Below, piece after piece: positions 26,843 to 34,821 of a stretch of DNA of 64,000 bases. Positions within the stretch are counted from its first letter, which is position 1. Each line of letters begins with the position of its first letter. Both the position numbers and the translations under genes were made by a program. Under the pieces are notes generated by a model. The model made no database searches. It was not told where the DNA came from and was given only the letters and a program-made list of their open reading frames with translations. Origin of the DNA: Iodobacter fluviatilis (lineage in GTDB: Bacteria; Pseudomonadota; Gammaproteobacteria; Burkholderiales; Chitinibacteraceae); NCBI RefSeq assembly GCF_004194535.1, contig NZ_CP025781.1:930001-994000 (forward strand), given 5' to 3'.

Positions 26843-28735
26843 TTACGCCGTGCGCGTTTTTATGGTCGAGATTAAACCCGCATACCTTGCCTCTTCATCC
26901 AAACCCACATAGATGCAGCGTGGATCAGAGGGCAGGGTTAAATCAGTTGCAAAACCAGCCAGCGAATCGTGCATATAGTGATCAAAAAAACCAATCAGCT
27001 CGGCATCTTTTGTTTCATCTAATCCTTTACCCTCTTGGGCATCTTGCCAAGCTTTTAATAAGCTTTGATAGTGCGGGCGCAATTTTTGGCCTGATTGAGC
27101 CAATTTAATAATTTGCTGTGTTTCTTGTACTAGCAATCGATCATACATAGGCAAACTCGCCCCTGTTTTGCCAATACTGGGCAAGCTATCTAGCTTTGCT
27201 TTTTCTTTAAGCCAATTGTCTTTGGCAATTGCTAGCTCATTATTAGCCTGTGCTTCATCTTGCAATAGCTGGGGGTCTATTTCTCCGCCTACACGGGCCT
27301 GCATATTGCGTTGGTTTTGCACGGGGCGGCTGTATTTTTGTGCTTTTTTATGCGCCTGCTTATATTTTCCTTCTAAATCACCGACTTTTTTTCCTAATTC
27401 TTCGTGATCTATTTTAAACTCGGCTTCTTGATCTTCATTGGTTTTTAATTGCGCAGCCCGTGAATTTTTTATTCTAAAAAATCGCCATAAAAAATAATAA
27501 TACATATGTGAAAGCACCGTTCTACCTAGGGTGCTATTGCTAATTTTAGCTTGATAATTGCTATAGGCTTTTAAAAAATCTGGTGACACATCAAAATCTT
27601 TATCCAGCTCACTTTCTTTTAGCTTTTCCATGTTCATTAAGGGCACGCCCTTTTCTATGGCTAATTGATACATCGCCAATAGGGGGATCTGCCCCAATAT
27701 TTCATCTTGACCCAAGCTTTTACCTTCTTCACCAGGGCGATAGCCGCCACCCACATCAGAGTGCATGCCGGGGTAAACCATTTCAATACAATTGCTAGGG
27801 TAATGCTGGCCCACTCTCACGCTATCACTCGGGAAAGAATGCCTTTGCTCATGCGCCGCCACCATATGCACGCAATAAGCCACCAAACCAGAGAGTGGAA
27901 TACGCAAATCATTCGCCCACTCCATATGGCCATCGGCCCAAGTAGGGCTAGGATCGGCCCCTGGCTCGCCAAAGGCCAGCTTGGCCAAGCCATTACTATG
28001 GTTATCCCTGCGGGAAACCAAGCTTTTTTCATACGCAGCCCATTTGGCTGCGGTGGCATTGCTAGCCGCCAAGGCGGTTTCCACCCCAGAGCCTGCGGGT
28101 AAGCCAACCGCAGCCACGGTATCAAACAAGCCCATAAAATAAATAGTGAATGGCGCATCTTTACCATTGGGCAATTTATACAAGCCACCAGGGCACAGCT
28201 TATCCAAAATCAGCGCAAAAGCCCGTGCCAAAGCAGCCCCGCGCGAAAAGCCAAATAATGACACGCGTATTTCAGTGATTTCTTCCTGAGTATGGTCAAC
28301 CACCGCCTTAAACTGATCTTCGGCCCAATCCAAACGTTTTCTGCCACCGCCACCAAAAGCCAGCCCCAAGGTGCCGCCCCCATTGTCGTTAATATCTCTA
28401 AAATAGGTACCTAAGCCAGGAATATAAAAACCATACATACCCAATGTCTTATCACTCAGCGGGTGGGCACGAAATAAGCGGGCTACATTGCTATGCTCAA
28501 AAGTCCCCACATCCGCGTCTACATTATTCCCCGTACCATCAAAGAAAAACGCCAAATTCAGGGTAATACAGCATTTAAGCCCCTGCGCGGGCTTAAAAGT
28601 AGGCGTGCTCACCATAGGCAATACTGGCATGATTGCTGCAGAAACCGAATCCGCCCCCTCTTCTTTGGCAAAATCTGCACTGGCCTGCAAGGGGATGGCT
28701 TGAATTCTTAGCGAGGGGCTACGTACTTTACTCAT
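26843..28735 (-). CDS. Type VI secretion lipase effector, DUF2235 (Tle1-like)
   Basis: 630 residues. The DUF2235 alpha/beta-hydrolase core has FFDGTGNN (Asp66) and the nucleophile elbow GFSRG with Ser164, plus GMHSDVGGGYRPGEEG, whose DVGGG is typical of Tle1 phospholipases. A charged, coiled-coil-like stretch (about 425-515) follows. Tle1 enzymes hydrolyse membrane phospholipids of rival cells after T6SS delivery. It overlaps the upstream DUF3304 gene by four bases and is last in an operon running vgrG to DUF4123 to DUF3304 (three copies) to this gene, which names its loader and likely immunity proteins. Confidence 0.87.
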   Translation of the reverse strand: MSKVRSPSLRIQAIPLQASADFAKEEGADSVSAAIMPVLPMVSTPTFKPAQGLKCCITLNLAFFFDGTGNNVDADVGTFEHSNVARLFRAHPLSDKTLGMYGFYIPGLGTYFRDINDNGGGTLGLAFGGGGRKRLDWAEDQFKAVVDHTQEEITEIRVSLFGFSRGAALARAFALILDKLCPGGLYKLPNGKDAPFTIYFMGLFDTVAAVGLPAGSGVETALAASNATAAKWAAYEKSLVSRRDNHSNGLAKLAFGEPGADPSPTWADGHMEWANDLRIPLSGLVAYCVHMVAAHEQRHSFPSDSVRVGQHYPSNCIEMVYPGMHSDVGGGYRPGEEGKSLGQDEILGQIPLLAMYQLAIEKGVPLMNMEKLKESELDKDFDVSPDFLKAYSNYQAKISNSTLGRTVLSHMYYYFLWRFFRIKNSRAAQLKTNEDQEAEFKIDHEELGKKVGDLEGKYKQAHKKAQKYSRPVQNQRNMQARVGGEIDPQLLQDEAQANNELAIAKDNWLKEKAKLDSLPSIGKTGASLPMYDRLLVQETQQIIKLAQSGQKLRPHYQSLLKAWQDAQEGKGLDETKDAELIGFFDHYMHDSLAGFATDLTLPSDPRCIYVGLDEEARYAGLISTIKTRTA

Positions 28736-29325
28736 GGGTTTACCCCTGCATTTTTCAACTGCCGATCAGTCAATCTTGGGTATGCATTGGGGTCGATTAA
28801 CTGAGCAGCGGTACACATTGGAGAGACAAAGGTCACCCCCGTGCGGCTCTGTGTATTTTCATCAAAAGGTAAAATAAGCCGTGGCGGTGAAAAGGTATTA
28901 GTAATCGCCGCTTCTACATGGCCATCTTCATAAATATGTGCTTCTAAATAACGGGCATCGGCAGGCGGTGGTGTGGTAATCAAGGCTTCGGCCTCTTTCC
29001 AAAAACGACGTATTGAATAAGACACTTCTCCTCTCGAATTGATTGTTTTATATTTACATGAATCCCCTGTCCACTTCACTTTTACCTTAATCGGCAAGCG
29101 GCTATTCGGCCACCAACTACCACAACAAGCACTTTTACTTCCTCCTGCAGTCGAGGTACTAAGGAAAAGGTTCCCCCCTCCCTGGCCATTAATTTCATAA
29201 CTATCGATATAGCGATTGGTATAGTTATATCCGTGCAAGGCCAGCGAAATGCTTTCTGAAGCATAGCTACTGCAGCCAGCAAGAATTAGCCCGAGCAGGC
29301 TTAAGCATTGTTTGATTTTACTCAT
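28732..29325 (-). CDS. DUF3304 lipoprotein, candidate T6SS immunity protein (copy 3)
   Basis: 197 residues with a lipoprotein signal (SLLGLILAGCSS; lipidated Cys18), so periplasmic and membrane-anchored. The DUF3304 core begins LHGYNYTNRYIDSYEINGQGGGN and has a CCGSWWP motif. DUF3304 proteins commonly sit beside T6SS lipase effectors and are taken to be their immunity partners. Nearly identical to the two upstream copies except around residues 52-65 and 82-100. ATGA overlaps on both sides couple it to its paralogue and to the effector. Confidence 0.83.
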   Translation of the reverse strand: MSKIKQCLSLLGLILAGCSSYASESISLALHGYNYTNRYIDSYEINGQGGGNLFLSTSTAGGSKSACCGSWWPNSRLPIKVKVKWTGDSCKYKTINSRGEVSYSIRRFWKEAEALITTPPPADARYLEAHIYEDGHVEAAITNTFSPPRLILPFDENTQSRTGVTFVSPMCTAAQLIDPNAYPRLTDRQLKNAGVNP

Positions 29326-29915
29326 GGTGTAACCCCACTCTCTTTTAATTGCAGGTCAGTCAATCTTGGGTACGCATTTGGGTCGATTAATTGTGCCCAA
29401 GTACACATTGGAGCCACATAGGATTTCCCTGTGCGGCTATGTGTTTTTTCATCACGAGGTAAAATAAGCCGTGGCGGCGAATAGGTATTGGTAATCGCCG
29501 CCTCTACATGGCCATCTTCATAAATATGCGCCTCTAAATAGCGGGCATCGGCAGGCGGTGGTGTGGTAATTAGGGCTTCGGCCTCTTTCCAGAAATTTCG
29601 TAGAGAGGAAAAAACCTCGCCTGTAGAAGAATACTCTTTAAATTCACAAGAATTTGCTACCCACTTCACTTGCACCTTAATCGGCAAGCGGCTATTCGGC
29701 CACCAACTACCACAACAAGTACTTTTACTCCCTCCCGCTGTCTGGGTGCTTAAGCCCATATTCCCCCCTCCCTGGCCATTAATTTCATAACTATCGATAT
29801 AGCGATTGGTATAGTTATATCCGTGCAAGGTCAGCGAAACGCTTTCTGAAGCATAGCTACTGCAGCCCGCAAGAATTAGCCCGAGCAGGCTTAGGCATTG
29901 TTTGATTTTAATCAT
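29322..29915 (-). CDS. DUF3304 lipoprotein, candidate T6SS immunity protein (copy 2)
   Basis: 197 residues with the same lipobox (LAGC) and DUF3304 core. It is the most divergent of the three in the variable window (VANSCEFKEYSSTGEVFSSL) and at the C-terminus (LQLKESGVTP). It overlaps both neighbours by four bases. The conserved framework with a changed centre suggests altered partner specificity rather than simple dosage. Confidence 0.83.
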   Translation of the reverse strand: MIKIKQCLSLLGLILAGCSSYASESVSLTLHGYNYTNRYIDSYEINGQGGGNMGLSTQTAGGSKSTCCGSWWPNSRLPIKVQVKWVANSCEFKEYSSTGEVFSSLRNFWKEAEALITTPPPADARYLEAHIYEDGHVEAAITNTYSPPRLILPRDEKTHSRTGKSYVAPMCTWAQLIDPNAYPRLTDLQLKESGVTP

Positions 29916-30508
29916 GGGTTTATCCCTGCATTTTTCAACTGCCGATCAGTCAATCTTGGGTAGGCATTTGGGTCAATTAACTGGGCAGCGGTGCACATTG
30001 GTACCACATAGGGCTCCCCTGTACGGCTCTGCGTTTTTTCATTAAAAGGCAAAATAAGCCGTGGCGGTGAAAAGGTATTGGTTATTGCCGCCTCTACATG
30101 GCCATCTTCATAAATATGCGCTTCTAAATAGCGGGCATCGGCAGGCGGTGGCGTGGTAATCAAGGCTTCGGCCTCTTTCCAGAAATTGCGTATTGAATAA
30201 AACACTTCTCCTCTCGAATTGATTGTTTTGTATTCACAAGAATCCCCCACCCACTTCACTTTTACCTTAATCGGCAAGCGGCTATTCGGCCACCAGCTCC
30301 CGCAGCAAACACCTCCTCCCCCACCTGATGTAGAGGTGCTTAAACCCATATTTCCCCCTCCTTGGCCATTAATTTCATAACTATCGATATAGCGATTGGT
30401 ATAGTTATATCCGTGCAAGGTAAGCGAAACGCTTTCTGAAGCATAGCTACTGCAGCCCGCAAGAATTAGCCCGAGCAGGCTTAGGCAATATTTAATATTG
30501 CTCATCAC
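29912..30508 (-). CDS. DUF3304 lipoprotein, candidate T6SS immunity protein (copy 1)
   Basis: 198 residues, first of the three tandem paralogues. Lipobox LAGC, then LHGYNYTNRYIDSYEINGQG. It carries a distinctive SGGGGGVCCG where the others have AGGSKS(A/T)CCG. Its C-terminal half is closer to copy 3 (LTDRQLKNAG) than to copy 2. It starts 48 bases after the DUF4123 gene ends. Confidence 0.83.
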   Translation of the reverse strand: MMSNIKYCLSLLGLILAGCSSYASESVSLTLHGYNYTNRYIDSYEINGQGGGNMGLSTSTSGGGGGVCCGSWWPNSRLPIKVKVKWVGDSCEYKTINSRGEVFYSIRNFWKEAEALITTPPPADARYLEAHIYEDGHVEAAITNTFSPPRLILPFNEKTQSRTGEPYVVPMCTAAQLIDPNAYPRLTDRQLKNAGINP

Positions 30509-30556
30509 TTCCCTTATGCATTATTTTTAATGATGATATTGACGGTATAGAAAAGC

Positions 30557-31411
30557 TTATTTTGCATTTTTAATCGCTAATTCCAATGTGTGTACCCGGC
30601 CTTCAGCCAGCACAGCTTGCCATTTTTCTTCATGAAAAAAGTGCGGGCCCCACGCTAAAGCTAATGCACAGTAATCAAGTTGATCATTAAATTGCGTGAA
30701 TCCATTTTGAATAGCCTGATCGCGCTGCATTTGCACAAATTGAAACCGAGCAGCTCTAGTCATTGGATAAAACAATGAAGGAAGTTGCTCACCTAATTGC
30801 ACCTGCAATTGATCTGTTTCGGCCATCTTAATTAAAGGCTCTTGCTGCTTATCAGATAGCGCCAATGGCCATTTTAATAAATCATGCTCATCTTCATCAA
30901 TTGCCTGCTTAAATAACAAACCATCTCGCCCCAACCAGAACCAATGCTCCCCCAGCGCTAAAAAATCTCTTTGCACTGGCGCTGCTAGCACGGCCAATAA
31001 GCTAGGCAAAATGCGTGGATCATAAAAGCGCAATAAGGCAAGCTGGCCTTCTAACTTCACGTCTAATCGTGCATTTAAACGCTGTGCCAGCTCTGCTGGT
31101 GGTAATCCAGAGCAAATCCAACTGCAGCAATCCCCCAATAAAGAAGCCGTAATTGTTTCATTCAGCAAAAACTCATTTTGATCTACACGTACTAACCAAG
31201 GGGCTTCTGTCCTTGCCGTTGATTCAGGCGTGCCATCAAACAAGCAATAACCCTTATCAGCCAACATAATCCGTAGCCACCGCCTTGGATTATCTGTATT
31301 TGCTAAATCAATTAGAGCATATATAGGCGTAGCGATATTATTCTTTTGTAAATCTAATTTAATACTTTCATGCTGCTCAGATAAAAAAGCAGGTAATGTA
31401 GTTAATTGCAT
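30557..31411 (-). CDS. DUF4123 T6SS effector adaptor/chaperone
   Basis: 284 residues. The DUF4123 domain covers about residues 22-145: IYALIDLANTDNPRRWLRIM, APWLVRVDQNEFLLN, and a GQLALLRFYDPRILPSLLAVL segment with the conserved RFYDPR motif. These adaptors (Tap/TEC) load a cognate effector onto the VgrG spike. It lies six bases from vgrG and upstream of the lipase, so it probably loads the DUF2235 effector. Confidence 0.88.
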   Translation of the reverse strand: MQLTTLPAFLSEQHESIKLDLQKNNIATPIYALIDLANTDNPRRWLRIMLADKGYCLFDGTPESTARTEAPWLVRVDQNEFLLNETITASLLGDCCSWICSGLPPAELAQRLNARLDVKLEGQLALLRFYDPRILPSLLAVLAAPVQRDFLALGEHWFWLGRDGLLFKQAIDEDEHDLLKWPLALSDKQQEPLIKMAETDQLQVQLGEQLPSLFYPMTRAARFQFVQMQRDQAIQNGFTQFNDQLDYCALALAWGPHFFHEEKWQAVLAEGRVHTLELAIKNAK

Positions 31412-31417
31412 AATAAG

Positions 31418-34066
31418 TTACCTTGGAATAAAAGGGGCCGCATTTTTCGCTGCGCGTAATAGGCAAGTAATACACGCTTCCCCTGGAAAAATATGCAAAG
31501 ACGGGTTCATTTTTGCTGGCCCGCTCATTTCATGACTCGCACCTTTTATCGTGACCGCACCGGGGCAATGAATCTCGATATTGCCATCTTTTATGCGGAT
31601 ATAGCCGCCACCAGCGGTCATCAAGATTTCGTTTTTGGCCACTACCATAATGCTTTCTTTGCAGGCGGTGATTTTAACGTTTTTATCGGCAGTGATTTCA
31701 ATATCATCATTTTGAGCTTGCAGCTGGATTTTGCCTTTGGCTGCGATCAGTTTGAGCGCAACTTTGTCTTTTACCCCGGCCACAAACATGCTGATGTGCT
31801 GGCCTACGTTGTGAATCCAGCGGCGGCCAGAGGTTTGATTGGTGTCACGCTGCGCGACCAGATCTAAGTTGGTGCCTGCGGTAAGGGTTTGGCTTTGCGG
31901 GCTGGTGATGGCAACGCCGTCCTCCCCGTGCAGCAGGATGATATTCTGCTGACCTGCTTGATCTTTGGATTTTGTTTTGCCGTCTTTATCCGTATTGCTG
32001 CCTGCTTCAAAGCTTTTGCTGGCGTGTACGTGGTGATAAAGATGGCCAGTGCTGGCGGTGCTGCCTGCGCTGTTATCAGCCTCAACAGTTTTGCCTTCGT
32101 CGCCGGTTTCTATGCTGTCGGCAAGCTGGTGGGTGGCCGTTTCGCCTAGGCTTTGGGCCAGTGAAAGGGCTGATTCAAGCTGGCTTTGGGCGGGGCTGCG
32201 GTCTAGCTGCTTGCCGCTAGCGCCACCTTTGGCTTCAGTGCTAATCAGTAAACCATTGGCGCGGATTGCGCCTTGCATATCGGTGCGCAGCTCAAAGCCT
32301 TCGCCGCGTGGCTCGCCTTTTCCATCGGTACGTGGATGGATTAAATAACCAAGGTTGAGCTGGGTTTTACCGTGCTCGCTCGATAATTTAGTGCGAACTT
32401 CATCCTTGGTATCATCAAACAACAGCTCGCCATACTGGCCACCTTCATGCTCTTTGGTTTTGATGCCGGATAGGGTTTTGTTGGCAGGCAGAGCGCCAGC
32501 ACCGCTGAACGCGGGCACTGAATGGCTGCCGTTATAGGTAACACCTGTTACAATTGGGCGGTCGATATCGCCCTCTATAAAGCTTACAGTCACCTCTTGG
32601 CCCACCCTAGGGATAAACTGATGCCCAAAGCCCGCGCCTGCTGATGGATAGGCGACGCGAACCCAGCAGGATGATTTGTCATCCATATTTGCGCCAAATT
32701 CAGGGTGTTCGGCAGTACGTTGCCAATGCCATTGAATTTTTATCCGGCCGTGCTCATCCGTATGCACCTCTGATCCGGCGGGGCCAACTACCGTGGCGGT
32801 TTGTAAGCCTAGGCTGGTGGGCTTGGTAAATTCTTGCTCCCCCAGATGGCTAAGCACAGGCTGGCCGCGTCTTTGCGCGGTGAAGTCCGCTTGGTAAGGC
32901 GCGTTATCTTTGGCGGAAGTGGCAAGCAGGCTAGGCGCAGCTTGGAGTAATGCACGGGTTAGATCCACCGGAAAATTATTGTTTGCGGTGAATTTAAGCT
33001 CGGTGATGGCGAACTCTCGCTGCTCCGCGTTATCCCACTCGTGCGCAGGGTGATCTTCTAAGCGGAACCATTGCCCGGCTTGTAAGCTGCGTAATGTACC
33101 AGAGCCGGTAAACGATTTCTTTTGCGCATCCATTGCATCTTGGCGCAGCTTGGCATCGTTGTTGAACTGGTCTACATCGCTGGCGTAGTAATGCGTTTGC
33201 GGATCGTAATATTCTAGGCTGGCTTGGATTTGCTGCCCGCCATCTCCCTGATCAATCGCGCTTTCACTTGAACTGTGGCTGGTACTGGTCGCTTTATAGT
33301 CGTAGCTGGCAAGGGAAACTGAGCTGCTGCCAATTTGCCGCTGGGTATTCCATTGGGTAAGAGAATCACTTTTTTCCGTTGCTGATGATCTGTGAAAGCG
33401 AGCAATGGGCTCTAAAGCTTCGGGGATGGAGAATACATCATCAAACACCACCAGCTGCACTTGGGGCGAGTCTCCAGCCAAGAACTGAAAGCGCCATGTA
33501 AGTCCACTTTCCTTCATTAATCGGCATAAAAACGCAAAATCGTCTTCGCGATACTGTAAGCAGTATGAGCGCGGTGGATATTCGCCTGATAGCTTGAAAT
33601 CCAGCGTTTGCACGGAGGCAAACACAGGATTTTTAGCCTGATGCTCGGCCAGTACCTGTTTCACAATATCGACTGGGGATAAATCCTGAAACACTCGTGA
33701 AGTGCGGCGGTGTCTGAGCAAGGCAAAAGGCGGCTCTACGGTGAGGGAATATTGAGCGAAGCCTCCGTCAGAGCCTAATAATTGCACCTGACTCACCACC
33801 CCGCAACGCTCAATCGCATCGCCATTGGCATTTGCGATAGACAAAACAATCGGCAAGCCAAGCAGCGATTTAAGTTCAAGCGCACCGTCGGGGGACAAAC
33901 AATCGATCTGATAGCGATACGCTTGGCAAATCCCCTCACTACCGGTTACGCGCTGGGGTAAGAGCTGCTGGCCCCAAGCTGCACCATCGCCTAATTGAAG
34001 AGAGATAAGGCGCTGATCTTGATTAAAGGCAGCGGCGAATGAGGCAAGCAGATCACTAAGATTCAT
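31418..34066 (-). CDS. vgrG: Type VI secretion system spike protein VgrG (TssI)
   Basis: 882 residues. The gp27-like N-terminal region (ISLQLGDGAAWGQQLLPQRVTG; YCLQYREDDFAFLCRLMKESG near 185) is followed by the gp5-like OB fold (TATVVGPAGSEVHTDEHGRIKI near 425) and SSCWVRVAYPSAGAGFGHQF. Then come DUF2345 repeats and a triple-stranded beta needle to about residue 845. The short end (CITCLLRAAKNAAPFIPR) carries no obvious fused effector domain, so cargo is non-covalent. No tss structural genes are near, so this is an orphan vgrG module that relies on an apparatus encoded elsewhere. Confidence 0.93.
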   Translation of the reverse strand: MNLSDLLASFAAAFNQDQRLISLQLGDGAAWGQQLLPQRVTGSEGICQAYRYQIDCLSPDGALELKSLLGLPIVLSIANANGDAIERCGVVSQVQLLGSDGGFAQYSLTVEPPFALLRHRRTSRVFQDLSPVDIVKQVLAEHQAKNPVFASVQTLDFKLSGEYPPRSYCLQYREDDFAFLCRLMKESGLTWRFQFLAGDSPQVQLVVFDDVFSIPEALEPIARFHRSSATEKSDSLTQWNTQRQIGSSSVSLASYDYKATSTSHSSSESAIDQGDGGQQIQASLEYYDPQTHYYASDVDQFNNDAKLRQDAMDAQKKSFTGSGTLRSLQAGQWFRLEDHPAHEWDNAEQREFAITELKFTANNNFPVDLTRALLQAAPSLLATSAKDNAPYQADFTAQRRGQPVLSHLGEQEFTKPTSLGLQTATVVGPAGSEVHTDEHGRIKIQWHWQRTAEHPEFGANMDDKSSCWVRVAYPSAGAGFGHQFIPRVGQEVTVSFIEGDIDRPIVTGVTYNGSHSVPAFSGAGALPANKTLSGIKTKEHEGGQYGELLFDDTKDEVRTKLSSEHGKTQLNLGYLIHPRTDGKGEPRGEGFELRTDMQGAIRANGLLISTEAKGGASGKQLDRSPAQSQLESALSLAQSLGETATHQLADSIETGDEGKTVEADNSAGSTASTGHLYHHVHASKSFEAGSNTDKDGKTKSKDQAGQQNIILLHGEDGVAITSPQSQTLTAGTNLDLVAQRDTNQTSGRRWIHNVGQHISMFVAGVKDKVALKLIAAKGKIQLQAQNDDIEITADKNVKITACKESIMVVAKNEILMTAGGGYIRIKDGNIEIHCPGAVTIKGASHEMSGPAKMNPSLHIFPGEACITCLLRAAKNAAPFIPR

Positions 34067-34192
34067 GATAAATCAACGATGTATGACGATCGCTAATATT
34101 ACACTAAGCTTTAAACCGCCTGTTTTGTAATTCACCTTATTTATCTATATTTACTAACTTGATTGATCACACTATGTAAGTAAAATAATGTA
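34067..34192. other. Upstream region of the vgrG operon
   Basis: AT-rich 126 bases that should carry the vgrG promoter. No clear box or palindrome was found. Confidence 0.3.
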
Positions 34193-34549
34193 TCAAAGCT
34201 CGTTATTGTAAGTCCAGAACCATTGCGTTGTGGTTTCTTGTACTTTAGCAATCATTGCAAAATCATCACCAGCTAGGATGTGGCTTACAGCGCTCAATAT
34301 AGGCATATTGCTGCTGATTGCTGGGTTGAATATAGGCCAATTCAATCGAATTTGTTCTGCCCAACTCATTTAATAGGTCACTCATATATTCAGGGGCAGG
34401 ATCAAACCTGATTCTGTTAAATTTGCCACGCCATTCGATGATTTAATACAGGCTGCGCACCACACAGCCTGCTTGCAAAGAGAAATAAACTTCAATACCG
34501 ATTTTTTCCCAATTACAGCAATCAATCACGTTAAATAAGCAAATACAGC
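34193..34549 (-). pseudogene. IS3-family orfB transposase remnant
   Basis: Minus-strand translation gives LFNVIDCCNWEKIGIEVYFS, a stop after VVRSLY, IIEWRGKFNRIRFDPAPEYM, then ELAYIQPSNQQQYAYIER, a frameshift, and VQETTTQWFWTYNNEL-stop. These align in order with the DDE domain of IS3-family OrfB (FNVIDDFNRE, IIEWRGKP, NGPEY, IQPG, NAYIERFNR, WLWTYNNERPH). The catalytic Asp of DNGPEY has become Pro-Ala, and stops and a frameshift show it is long dead. Confidence 0.75.
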
Positions 34550-34821
34550 GGACACAACAAATGGCTCTGGCGTTTTGCATTCTAAGTCATTTTAAAATAG
34601 ATACGCAGATGTAATTCTAAATTAAATATGGGGTAGGCAAAGAATCAGATTCTGCCATAAGCATTTTATACAACAGCTGTTAAAGCCTGAGGGTACCTCA
34701 TATCGATGAATAAGTTATTATCAATCTCATTTCACTTGGATATGGCGTTAGCTTGCCTCTTCATAACAAAGCCAAGCACTTCCCATTTACTTATTCAACT
34801 CTTCATACAACAAGGACTGCC
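34550..34821. other. AT-rich region upstream of the flavoprotein gene
   Basis: About 270 bases with no gene. AT-rich segments around 34620-34740 probably hold the promoter. A TTATTATCAATCTCATTT word at 34715-34732 faintly recalls a Fur box but is not convincing. Confidence 0.3.

Noticed and set aside
31493-32348. Several plus-strand open frames of 60-124 codons opposite vgrG
   Set aside because: They are antisense shadows of the highly conserved VgrG frame and lack ribosome sites or recognisable motifs.
34715-34732. Fur-box-like TTATTATCAATCTCATTT before the flavoprotein gene
   Set aside because: Weak symmetry, and no link between this enzyme family and iron control.
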